From positions 1-6,998 of the forward strand of contig CAYUUP010000081.1 of the NCBI GenBank assembly GCA_964447925.1: a stretch of DNA of 6,998 nucleotides. The letters are read 5' to 3'. This document shows, piece after piece, positions 1 to 6,238 of this stretch (within the stretch, counting starts at the first letter, position 1; each line of letters opens with the position of its first letter). The notes under the pieces are model-generated. The model did not search any database, had not been told where the DNA came from, and worked only from the letters and a program-made list of their open reading frames with translations. Source of the stretch: CAYUUP01 sp964447925 (lineage in GTDB: Bacteria > Bacillota > Clostridia > Oscillospirales > Oscillospiraceae). The position numbers and the translations under genes were made by a program.

Positions 1-90
1 TACGATGCGGACATTGAGGAAATCAAAAAGAATCGGGAAGAAATCTACGATGGCAAAGCCATTGAAATTGCCGAGGCGTTGCCCGCTTAA
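1..90 (+). CDS. C-terminal end of an unrecognised protein (5' truncated by the window edge)
   Basis: Reading frame 1 is open from the first base to a TAA at 88-90 and encodes 29 residues. The peptide is strongly charged and helix-prone, with the run DIEEIKKNREEIYDGKAIEI followed by AEALPA at the C terminus. That is the kind of amphipathic tail seen at the end of many bacterial proteins. The gene begins outside the window, so its length, domain content and operon cannot be judged. I do not recognise the family. It is not recognisably the end of SleB, the usual upstream partner of ypeB, since cortex-lytic enzymes end in a globular hydrolase domain. An overlapping frame-2 reading (5-283) is also open, but it is rich in Arg/Lys/Pro runs and has no ribosome binding site, so I prefer frame 1. 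Confidence is limited by the short length. Confidence 0.4.
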   Translation, partial: YDADIEEIKKNREEIYDGKAIEIAEALPA

Positions 91-194
91 GCGCCACCGG
101 GAGTGCCGCTTTCCGGAGGAAGAGATCAACGACCTGCTGGGACAGGACTTTATGGCGATGCTGACAAGAATCAAAAAGCGGCGGTCTGAAGCAG

Positions 195-262
195 CAGACA
201 CCCCATTGGTGGCAAAGGCCAGCTTTGTGGATTCTCCCAATGCAAACGCGGTCGGGTGTCTG
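195..262. repeat. Three-layer nested inverted repeat
   Basis: Three perfectly paired arms are nested. CAGACACCC (195-203) pairs with GGGTGTCTG (254-262), CATTGG (204-209) pairs with CCAATG (237-242), and CAAAG (213-217) pairs with CTTTG (223-227) around a 5-base loop. The left outer and middle arms are contiguous, with an 11-base bulge on the right side (243-253). This gives 20 base pairs in 68 bases. No T-run follows, so it is not a standard intrinsic terminator. It could be a structured RNA element, a DNA cruciform or recombination site, or chance; folding on either strand is possible. Confidence 0.45.
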
Positions 263-266
263 ACGC

Positions 267-279
267 TGTTGCCGCAACA
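267..279. repeat. 13-base perfect palindrome TGTTGC-C-GCAACA
   Basis: Two 6-base arms flank a single central C. The spacing is too tight for an RNA hairpin but suits a dimeric DNA-binding protein. It lies four bases to the right of the nested inverted repeat and about 135 bases before the candidate ypeB promoter. No regulator is identified, and a chance occurrence is possible. Confidence 0.3.
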
Positions 280-414
280 TTGACACTGTATTTTTCTGCT
301 GTGGCAGTTCTGGCTGGCATCACTGGGGATCTTGCGGCTGTCGGCTGCAAACCCATAAAGCCCCCAGATAATCCAGCATTCCCCAGCCGTGGCAGATTTT
401 TTGAGTTTCTAACG

Positions 415-444
415 GAATAGGTCGGATACAGCGGGAACACACTA
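415..444 (+). promoter_or_regulatory. Candidate forespore sigma-G promoter for ypeB
   Basis: GAATA at 415-419 matches the sigma-G -35 consensus GHATR at every position. After an 18-base spacer, CACACTA at 438-444 matches the -10 consensus CATWHTA except for C at the third base. Transcription would begin near 451, giving a leader of about 97 bases before the ypeB start. Known biology fits: Bacillus ypeB is expressed in the forespore under sigma-G. The match was made by eye without a statistical background, so this is a candidate only. Confidence 0.4.
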
Positions 445-530
445 CTTTTGAGAGCTTGTGCAAGCAGACCGGTGGCAGCGTCCTCCGGCTTCCGCCGGAC
501 GGATATTTTTCCGATCCGGTGGGTGAAGAC

Positions 531-537
531 AAAGGAG
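531..537 (+). promoter_or_regulatory. Ribosome binding site deciding the ypeB start
   Basis: AAAGGAG ends ten bases before the ATG at 548. An in-frame GTG at 539 lies one base from this site and is too close to be used, so the ATG at 548 is chosen as the start. Confidence 0.85.
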
Positions 538-547
538 TGTGTTATCT

Positions 548-1930
548 ATGTCCCGCTATCTATCCCGTCGGGGTCAAATCCGGGCCGTCAGCTTTTTGAT
601 TGCCGCCTTTCTGATTTTGTGTGGTATCACAATTGCAAAGGATGCGGAGGCCCGTCAATATCAGCGGGCCATGCAAAACACCTATATCCGGGCCTTTTCC
701 GAACTGACCGCCAGCGTGGATCGAATCGACACCGCGCTGGAAAAGGCGGTGTACACCACCTCCTCCCGGCAGCTTTGCAATCTTTGCGCGGAGATTTTCG
801 GCCAGGCTATGACAGCCCAGCAGGCTTTGGGACAACTGCCCTATGCCAACGTGGAGTTGGAGCAGACGGCAGCCTTTGTGTCCAAGGTAGGGGATTACGC
901 CAACGCTCTGGCACGCTCCGCCGCTCAAGAGGAGGGGTATGCCGGTCAGCAGCTTGAGACGGTAAAAGCCCTATCCCGAGGGGCGTCTGAACTGCGGGGG
1001 AGGCTGGACGGCCTAGAATCTGAGCTGTATGACGGCGTTATTACTCTGGAGGATGTGGAGACGGCGGAGCGGCGGATGGCCCGGAGCAGCGGCGAAACAG
1101 GGGAGACGGTTGCCGGTTCCAGCTATCAGGACATTGAGGCGGAGTTCCCTGAGACACCCACGCTGATCTATGACGGCCCCTTCTCAGAGCATCTCAGCTC
1201 TCGCCGGGCGCTGATGCTGGAAAATGTCGGGACGGTGACGGAAGAAGAGGCCTTGAAGAATGCGCTGGACTTCGCCGGACTGACGGCGGGGCAGCTGACT
1301 CTGCTCTCCCCTGTGGAGGGGGAGTTTACCGCCTGGCTCTTCGGGGGTGAGGCGGATGGCGAACAGGTTGCTGTCACTGTGACTCAATCCGGAGGCTATA
1401 TCCTCTCCATGAGCCGTTCCCGCAGTCTGGGGGATGAGACAGTTTCCCGGGAAGAGGCGGTAGACCTAGCGCGGAAATTTCTGGATCGGGCAGGCTTTGA
1501 GGGCGGCGCCAATGCTCTGGCAGAGAGCTACTACACCCAGTCCGATGGTGTACTCACTATCAATCTGGCAGGAACCCAAGAGGGTGTGATCTGCTATCCC
1601 GACCTAGTGAAGGTCAGCGTGGCTCTGGACACCGGCGAGATTGTGGGCTTTGAGTGCGGTGGTTATCTGATGAACCATGGAAAACGAGAGATGTCCGGTC
1701 AGCGGGTTCCTGTGGAACAGGCCCGGAAGGAAATCTCTCCTGAGTTGACCATCCTGTCGGAGGGGCTGGCTATCATTCCCACCCAGGGCGAACACGAGGT
1801 GCTGTGCTGGGAGTTCTACTGTGAAAACAACCAGGGCCGCCACTATATCTCATATATCAATGCTGGAACCGGCCAGGAGCAGCAGCTGCTACTCCTGCTG
1901 GAGGATGAGACGGGAACGCTGGCAATCTGA
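548..1930 (+). CDS. ypeB: Spore germination protein YpeB
   Basis: The protein has 460 residues, close to the roughly 450 of Bacillus YpeB. In Bacillus it sits in the spore and is mutually required with the cortex-lytic enzyme SleB, which it stabilises and restrains until germination. A basic N terminus (SRRGQIR) leads into a single membrane segment or uncleaved signal anchor at about residues 13-30. Residues 31-185 are helical and Gln/Ala/Glu-rich. The family hallmark TPTLIYDGPFSEHL is at 204-217. Three PepSY-like units follow at about 228-290, 297-375 (with YPDLVKVSVALDTGEIVGFE) and 385-450. The start is set by the ribosome binding site at 531-537. A sigma-G-like promoter lies about 100 bases upstream and a strong terminator follows at once, which suggests a single-gene transcript. 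Unusually, sleB, which normally precedes ypeB, is not seen upstream in the window. Identification rests on recognised motifs and length; no search was run. Confidence 0.92.
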   Translation: MSRYLSRRGQIRAVSFLIAAFLILCGITIAKDAEARQYQRAMQNTYIRAFSELTASVDRIDTALEKAVYTTSSRQLCNLCAEIFGQAMTAQQALGQLPYANVELEQTAAFVSKVGDYANALARSAAQEEGYAGQQLETVKALSRGASELRGRLDGLESELYDGVITLEDVETAERRMARSSGETGETVAGSSYQDIEAEFPETPTLIYDGPFSEHLSSRRALMLENVGTVTEEEALKNALDFAGLTAGQLTLLSPVEGEFTAWLFGGEADGEQVAVTVTQSGGYILSMSRSRSLGDETVSREEAVDLARKFLDRAGFEGGANALAESYYTQSDGVLTINLAGTQEGVICYPDLVKVSVALDTGEIVGFECGGYLMNHGKREMSGQRVPVEQARKEISPELTILSEGLAIIPTQGEHEVLCWEFYCENNQGRHYISYINAGTGQEQQLLLLLEDETGTLAI

Positions 1931-1939
1931 TATCTTGCG

Positions 1940-1978
1940 CGGGAGGCGGAACCTTTCCGCCTCCCGGTTTGCTTTTTT
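1940..1978 (+). terminator. Intrinsic terminator after ypeB
   Basis: The stem GGGAGGCGGAA (1941-1951) pairs perfectly with TTCCGCCTCCC (1955-1965), and C1940-G1966 extends it to 12 base pairs. The loop is CCT, and a six-T run at 1973-1978 follows a short GGTTTGC spacer. It begins ten bases after the ypeB stop, so it separates ypeB from the downstream glucosaminidase gene. Confidence 0.92.
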
Positions 1979-2301
1979 ATAGATACGCCTGCGGGGCTAT
2001 GCTGTTCGTTGTGGAAATCCCACTCTGAAATGTGGAAAACCCAGTGAAAACGAGGTGAAATAGCAAGTATATTCCAGGGTGGATTTGCGAAAGCGTAATT
2101 TAATTGGCACATAAATATTCCAAATATTTCAAATAATCCAAAAAATTCGTCGTATCTGATTAAAATAAGTGGCAAAACAGGAAATCTAGTGGAATTTAAT
2201 CAAAATAATGTAGAAAAAATTGTCGCAATCCACACAGGATGAGAAAATTGTGGTAAAATGTTAAATGTATTACTGTAAACTACACTCCTAGATCAATGAC
2301 G
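1979..2301 (+). other. AT-rich intergenic region with repeated GTGG-plus-AT motifs
   Basis: No gene is supported in this stretch. It becomes markedly AT-rich from about 2090. A motif of GTGG followed by an A/T-rich run occurs six times on the plus strand, at 2011, 2032, 2079, 2169, 2189 and 2250. The first two sites form an imperfect 12-base direct repeat, GTGGAAATCCCA and GTGGAAAACCCA, set 21 bases apart. The sites at 2169 and 2189 are 20 bases apart. Spacings of about two DNA turns would place a bound protein on one face of the helix. A 7-base-pair hairpin, AAATATT-CCA-AATATTT, lies at 2113-2129, and GATTAAA (2158-2164) is inverted as TTTAATC (2195-2201). A regulatory role for the downstream gene is inference. 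Confidence 0.4.
2251..2259 (+). promoter_or_regulatory. Possible extended -10 promoter for the glucosaminidase gene
   Basis: TGGTAAAAT fits the extended -10 form TGnTATAAT with one mismatch in the hexamer. No good -35 hexamer sits 16-18 bases upstream, which extended -10 promoters can tolerate, and the flanking DNA is AT-rich. Transcription would begin near 2266, about 50 bases before the chosen start codon. It overlaps the sixth GTGG motif at 2250, so a protein binding that motif could affect initiation. Confidence 0.3.
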
Positions 2302-2308
2302 AAAGGAG
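2302..2308 (+). promoter_or_regulatory. Ribosome binding site deciding the glucosaminidase start
   Basis: AAAGGAG lies eight bases before the ATG at 2317. The in-frame ATG at 2296 would lie upstream of this site and has none of its own. Starting at 2317 also puts the basic residues of the signal peptide directly at the N terminus. Confidence 0.88.
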
Positions 2309-2316
2309 CAGCCGGA

Positions 2317-5211
2317 ATGCGTGTTTTGAAAAAATGGTATACATATCTGTTGATGCTGCTGACGGCGCTGCTGGCAGTGTTCCTGCTGTCGGAGTGGGGC
2401 GGCGCCAACGCACTGGGAAGTTACGAGGAGGAACTGGCCAGTTTCCCCTCAGATTACCAATCTTTACTGGCAAAATTGCACGCGGCTCATCCAAATTGGA
2501 TTTTTGTGGCAGTGGATGCCGGGGACTGGGAGACAGCAGTCACTGCCGAGTCCAAAACAGGGATCAGCTTAATCAACAAGAACTATAGCGCCTTTTTGCT
2601 GAACAACACCTCCGACTATTATAATGCCTCCACAGGAGCCTATAAGGTCTATGACGGAACGACCTGGGTGCAGGCGGGGCGTAATACGGTGGCCTGGTTC
2701 ATGGATCCCCGGAACTTCCTGGATGAAACCTACATCTGGCTTTTCGAATCCCTGAACTATGACAACGTCCAGACCCTAGACGGCGTCAAATCAATCCTCA
2801 ACGGAACTGATATGGCGTCCGCTGAAAATATTACCTATTATGATACCGCCGGAACGAAACAGGCTTTAGATATTACCTACGCAGAGGCCGTTTATCAGGC
2901 TGGCTTGGATAACAGCATCAGCCCCTACTATCTTGCGGCAAAAATCATCCAGGAGGTGGGAGGGAACACCAGCGGAACCGCCACCTCCGGCCTGAACGCC
3001 ACCTATCCCGGCATCTATAATTTCTATAATATTGGGGCTTCCAGCGGCAGTAACGCCGCCGTTACCGGTCTGAAGTGGGCCAGCGGCAACGGCACGGGCG
3101 CCACCTCCTATGGCCGCCCGTGGACAACCCCTGTCCTCTCCATCAGCGGTGGTGCCGGCTATATCGCTTCGTCCTACATCAGCAAGGGGCAGAATACCCT
3201 GTATCTACAGCGGTTCAATGTGACCTCTTATAAAACCTACTCCCACCAGTATATGACCAGCATATACAGCGCAGCAGCAGAGGCCAGGACTACCTCTAAG
3301 GCCTCCAAGAGCAGCAGTAACACCTATGTCTTCTATATTCCGGTGTACAACAGTATGCCCAGCCAGGATGCCACGGTGTCCTTCACGCGAACGGTGGATA
3401 CTGCCACCACTACCAAATCGGCCACACTGCGGGCCACGGCCAACAGCAGTGACACCGCTGTGGCTACAATCAGTAAGGGTAAAACCGTCACCGTGTTGGA
3501 GGTGGTAGAGAATGCCAAGCCCATCACCTCCTCCTCTGTAACCTCTTTCCTATACTATCCCTACTGGGTAAAGGTGAGTTACGGCAGCTATACGGGCTAT
3601 CTCTGCGCCAGTGATCTGAGCTTTGATGCCAGCTACAGTGTGGCCGAAGGCAGTACCCTGAACCTTGCTGGGCAACTGACCGCCAGCAATGCAGGGACAA
3701 TCACCTACTACAGCACAGACCCCGCCGTAGCCACCATCAGCAGCAGCGGCGTTGTCACCGGTGTGGATGCGGGCAGCTGCTCCATCTACGCTATCAGTTC
3801 TGGCGGGCAGCTGGATGCCGTGGGCATCAAGGTCACCTCCGGCGGCGGCACGGGCGGCGAAACGGGCGGCGAAACGGGCGGTGACAGCAACACGGACAGT
3901 TATACCTACACCGAATATGTCACCACCGCCCGGGTGAATTACCGTAGCGGGCCGGGTACCAGCTATGCGGTCAAAGGAACGCTGGCCAAGGGATCCACAG
4001 TGCAGGTGGTGGACGGTTCCGACAAGACCGCCAATGGCTACACCTGGTATATGGTCAAAATCAACGGCAGCTTCTATTACGTCGCTTCCAGCTATCTGAA
4101 GGCTTCCACCGCCGGTGAGTCATGGACGACCTATTACACCACCACGGCAGTGAATTATCGCAGTGGGCCGGGTACCAACTATACCGTCAAGGGGACGCTG
4201 GCCTCGGGGACCTCCGTGCAGGTGGCGGACGGTTACAGCGCCTCTGCCAATGGCTATACCTGGGCCAAGATCAAGGTAAACGGCAGCTATTACTATGTTG
4301 CCATAAAGTACCTGACCACTACTGCGCCCGCCACTGGTGACAATAACACTACCACGGCCTATACCACCACAGCCAAGGTAAATTACCGCACTGGGCCGGG
4401 TACCAGTTATGCCGTCAAAGGGACACTGGCCAAGGGAACCACGGTGAATGTGGTAGACGGCTACAGCAAAGCTGCCAATGGCTACACCTGGTATAAGGTG
4501 AAAATCGGCAGCAGCTGCTATTATGTGGTATCCAAGTATCTGAAGGCAACCACGGGCAGCACGCCAACTTCCACGACTACCATGTATACCACCACCCGGG
4601 TGAATTACCGCACCGGGCCGGGTACCAGCTATGGCACCAAGGGGACGTTGGCAGCTGGTGCTGCTGTGAAGATGGTTGTGGGCTATAGTGCCAAAGCCAA
4701 TGGCTATGACTGGGCCAAGATAGAGATCAACGGCAGCTACTACTATGTGGCACTGAAGTATCTCTCCGCCACCAAAGCCGGCACGGCACCCAATACTACC
4801 ACCGCAACTGTCACCATGACCACCTCCGCCCGCGTGAATTACCGCACTGGGCCGGGTACCAGCTACAGCGCATCGGGAACGCTGGCCAAGGGAACCTCCG
4901 TCAGTGTTTACACCGATGACGCCACTGTGGCAGGGGGCTATACCTGGTATAAGGTGTCCATCAACGGGAAGTACTACTACATTGCCGGGGCCTACCTGAC
5001 CCGACCGGTGGTGACTTACACCACAACAGCCCGGGTGAATTACCGAACTGGGCCGGGTACCAGCTACAGCGCCAAGGGGACGCTGGCCAAGGGGGCCACA
5101 GTGAACGTGGTGTCCGGCGTCAGCTACACCGCCAACGGCTATACCTGGTATCAGGTGGAGATCGGCGGTGGGTACTATTACATCGCCTCCACCTATCTCA
5201 CCAAGTCATAA
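2317..5211 (+). CDS. Secreted endo-beta-N-acetylglucosaminidase-like protein with Big_2-like domain and SH3 repeats
   Basis: The protein has 964 residues and probably hydrolyses GlcNAc-MurNAc linkages in peptidoglycan outside the cell, as an autolysin or cell-separation enzyme. The signal peptide is MRVLKKW, a Leu-rich core, and a likely cleavage after ANA near residue 32. The catalytic region spans about 35-330, with FPSDYQSLLAKLHAAHPNW at its start, AAKIIQEVGG with probable catalytic Glu213, IYNFYNIGA at 233-241, and a QNTLYLQRFNV motif, all typical of LytD-like (GH73-type) glucosaminidases. A degenerate SH3-like domain covers about 368-437 and a Big_2-like Ig fold about 439-508. A TGGE-repeat linker follows, then six SH3 repeats up to the C terminus. 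There is no LPXTG motif or C-terminal membrane anchor, so attachment would be through the SH3 domains. It lies between the ypeB terminator and the terminator at 5227-5266, so it is transcribed alone. The exact substrate and any role in sporulation are unknown. Confidence 0.87.
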   Translation: MRVLKKWYTYLLMLLTALLAVFLLSEWGGANALGSYEEELASFPSDYQSLLAKLHAAHPNWIFVAVDAGDWETAVTAESKTGISLINKNYSAFLLNNTSDYYNASTGAYKVYDGTTWVQAGRNTVAWFMDPRNFLDETYIWLFESLNYDNVQTLDGVKSILNGTDMASAENITYYDTAGTKQALDITYAEAVYQAGLDNSISPYYLAAKIIQEVGGNTSGTATSGLNATYPGIYNFYNIGASSGSNAAVTGLKWASGNGTGATSYGRPWTTPVLSISGGAGYIASSYISKGQNTLYLQRFNVTSYKTYSHQYMTSIYSAAAEARTTSKASKSSSNTYVFYIPVYNSMPSQDATVSFTRTVDTATTTKSATLRATANSSDTAVATISKGKTVTVLEVVENAKPITSSSVTSFLYYPYWVKVSYGSYTGYLCASDLSFDASYSVAEGSTLNLAGQLTASNAGTITYYSTDPAVATISSSGVVTGVDAGSCSIYAISSGGQLDAVGIKVTSGGGTGGETGGETGGDSNTDSYTYTEYVTTARVNYRSGPGTSYAVKGTLAKGSTVQVVDGSDKTANGYTWYMVKINGSFYYVASSYLKASTAGESWTTYYTTTAVNYRSGPGTNYTVKGTLASGTSVQVADGYSASANGYTWAKIKVNGSYYYVAIKYLTTTAPATGDNNTTTAYTTTAKVNYRTGPGTSYAVKGTLAKGTTVNVVDGYSKAANGYTWYKVKIGSSCYYVVSKYLKATTGSTPTSTTTMYTTTRVNYRTGPGTSYGTKGTLAAGAAVKMVVGYSAKANGYDWAKIEINGSYYYVALKYLSATKAGTAPNTTTATVTMTTSARVNYRTGPGTSYSASGTLAKGTSVSVYTDDATVAGGYTWYKVSINGKYYYIAGAYLTRPVVTYTTTARVNYRTGPGTSYSAKGTLAKGATVNVVSGVSYTANGYTWYQVEIGGGYYYIASTYLTKS
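3850..3885 (+). repeat. 12-base tandem repeat in the linker of the glucosaminidase
   Basis: ACGGGCGGCGAA occurs twice in tandem (3850-3861 and 3862-3873), followed by a third copy diverged at its end (3874-3885). The unit is four codons long and encodes a Thr-Gly-Gly-Glu linker, so slippage would change linker length without breaking the frame. Confidence 0.75.
3907..5208 (+). repeat. Six tandem bacterial SH3 repeats (about 67-78 codons each)
   Basis: Each unit has the pattern VNYR(S/T)GPGT, then GTLAxG, then (N/G)GYxW, and ends near YYYVAxxYL. The Val of VNYR falls at residues 540, 612, 688, 762, 840 and 907, giving periods of 72, 76, 74, 78 and 67 residues. The differences come mainly from Thr/Ser-rich linkers between units. 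All six carry the identical 12-base core GGGCCGGGTACC (3949, 4165, 4393, 4615, 4849 and 5050), although the surrounding bases differ. Domains of this type commonly bind peptidoglycan stem peptides or cross-bridges. Identity at DNA level makes recombination and copy-number variation plausible. Confidence 0.9.
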
Positions 5212-5226
5212 AGTAAAAAATGCAGT

Positions 5227-5266
5227 AAAAAAGTTCCTCCGAGCTACAGCCCGGAGGAACTTTTTT
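5227..5266. terminator. Bidirectional intrinsic terminator between convergent genes
   Basis: AAAAAAGTTCCTCCG (5227-5241) is perfectly complementary to CGGAGGAACTTTTTT (5252-5266) around a 10-base loop. Read on either strand, a nine-base-pair GC-containing stem is followed by six T residues. It starts 15 bases after the glucosaminidase stop and lies 29 bases beyond the tsf stop, so it can serve both converging transcripts. Confidence 0.93.
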
Positions 5267-5295
5267 AGCTTGTCGTTATTGATGCTGTGCAGAAC

Positions 5296-6231
5296 TTACA
5301 GCATACTGGCCACTTCATCAGCGAAATTCTCTTTCTTCTTTTCAATGCCCTCGCCGGTTTCATAGCGGGTGAAAGCATTAACCTGGATATCGCCACCCAA
5401 GGACTTGGCCACGGCCTTGATGTGGTCGGCCACAGTGACCTTGTTCTCCTTGACGAAGGCCTGGTTCAGCAGACAGACCTCAGCAAAGAAATTTTTCATC
5501 CGGCCCTTGACTTTGTTCTCGGCAATCATTTTCCGCTTTTCCTCGGGTACCTTGCTATTGGCGGCGCCCTCCTCCAGTGCCTTTGCCAGCTGAATGGACT
5601 GCTCCTTTTCCACAGCATCCTGGGGAATGTCCTTATCGGAGACATAGGTAGGCCGCATAGCGGCAATCTGCATTGCCAGATCCTTGCCCAGGGCGACGAC
5701 CTCCTCGCTCTCAGCCAAGTTGTCAGAGACGGTCAGGTTGACCAGCACACCGATCTTGCCGCCCATGTGGATATAGGGGATGTTGACGCCCCCGGCATAG
5801 CGAGTGAAGCGGCGAATTTGCAGGTTCTCGCCGATAGAGAGTACCCGGTCGGCAGTGACATCGGCCACAGTGCGGCCAGTGCCGGGGTACTCAGCAGCCT
5901 GAAGTGCGGCAATATCGGCGGGATTGCTGTCGATGATCACATCAGCCAGATCCTTCACGAAGTTCTGAAAAATCTCATTCTTAGCAACAAAGTCAGTCTG
6001 GGAGTTGACCTCAATGACAGCACCCACGCCACCCTTGACCACGGCAAAGGACACGCCTTCAGCGGCGATCTTGCCGGCCTTCTTGGCCTGAGCAGCAAGT
6101 CCCTTCTCCCGGAGCCAGTCGATGGCGGCGTCCTTGTCACCGTCAGTGGCGGTCAGGGCTTTCTTGCAGTCCATCATGCCCACGCCGGTCATCTCCCGGA
6201 GGGCCTTCACATCCTGTGCGGTAAATGCCAT
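5296..6231 (-). CDS. tsf: Translation elongation factor Ts
   Basis: The protein has 311 residues, somewhat longer than the 283 of E. coli. EF-Ts is the cytoplasmic nucleotide exchange factor that releases GDP from EF-Tu so that it can bind GTP again. The N-terminal UBA-like domain carries the signature LREMTGVGMMDCKKAL at 11-26. The EF-Tu-contacting motif TDFV is intact at 79-82 within VNSQTDFVAKNE. The second family motif, YIHMGGKIGVLV, is at 153-164, and the dimerisation-domain region follows (FFAEVCLLNQAFVKENKVTV). The start is fixed by AGGAGGT seven bases upstream. It lies 55 bases after rpsB on the same strand and is presumably co-transcribed with it. A terminator follows closely, so pyrH, which often comes next in bacteria, is not directly linked. 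Confidence 0.97.
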   Translation of the reverse strand: MAFTAQDVKALREMTGVGMMDCKKALTATDGDKDAAIDWLREKGLAAQAKKAGKIAAEGVSFAVVKGGVGAVIEVNSQTDFVAKNEIFQNFVKDLADVIIDSNPADIAALQAAEYPGTGRTVADVTADRVLSIGENLQIRRFTRYAGGVNIPYIHMGGKIGVLVNLTVSDNLAESEEVVALGKDLAMQIAAMRPTYVSDKDIPQDAVEKEQSIQLAKALEEGAANSKVPEEKRKMIAENKVKGRMKNFFAEVCLLNQAFVKENKVTVADHIKAVAKSLGGDIQVNAFTRYETGEGIEKKKENFADEVASML

Positions 6232-6238
6232 AGTAAAT

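Larger units (their letters stand above)
91..414. other. Non-coding stretch with nested inverted repeats, no supported gene
   Basis: About 320 bases separate the truncated left-hand gene from the candidate ypeB promoter. I find no reading frame here with both a ribosome binding site and protein-like composition. Frame 2 stays open to 283 and its residues around 113-185 (EEEINDLLGQ, then MLTRIKKRR) could be a decayed coding remnant, but no start is supported. The clearest content is secondary structure: the nested inverted repeat at 195-262 and the palindrome at 267-279. No transposase, terminal repeats or target-site duplication were seen. Confidence 0.5.

Noticed and set aside
1..440. Insertion sequence or integrated element end
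   Set aside because: No transposase or integrase motif, no terminal repeat pair and no target-site duplication are visible; the inverted repeats alone do not establish it.
484..510. Hairpin TCCGGC-TTCC-GCCGGA followed by five T residues in the ypeB leader, as an attenuator
   Set aside because: The stem is only six base pairs and the T-run starts seven bases after it, so termination would be weak. It is not called as a feature.
539..547. GTG at 539 as ypeB start
   Set aside because: It lies one base from the ribosome binding site; the ATG at 548 has proper spacing.
448..957. 169-codon plus-strand frame overlapping ypeB
   Set aside because: It overlaps the confident ypeB gene in another frame and its product is Arg/Gly/Ser-rich with no family features.
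2110..2117. CATAAATA as a mother-cell sigma-E -10 element
   Set aside because: No convincing -35 box at the right distance, and the start would be about 200 bases from the gene.
2219..2229. ATTGTCGCAAT as a Spo0A box
   Set aside because: Only seven of nine bases match TTTGTCRAA; a single imperfect site in AT-rich DNA is not persuasive.
2296..2316. ATG at 2296 as the glucosaminidase start
   Set aside because: The AAAGGAG site is inside this extension and fits the ATG at 2317, which also gives a better signal peptide.
3907..5208. CRISPR-like array suggested by the regularly spaced conserved core
   Set aside because: The spacing is about 200-235 bases and the whole region is an open reading frame encoding SH3 repeats; it is a protein repeat.
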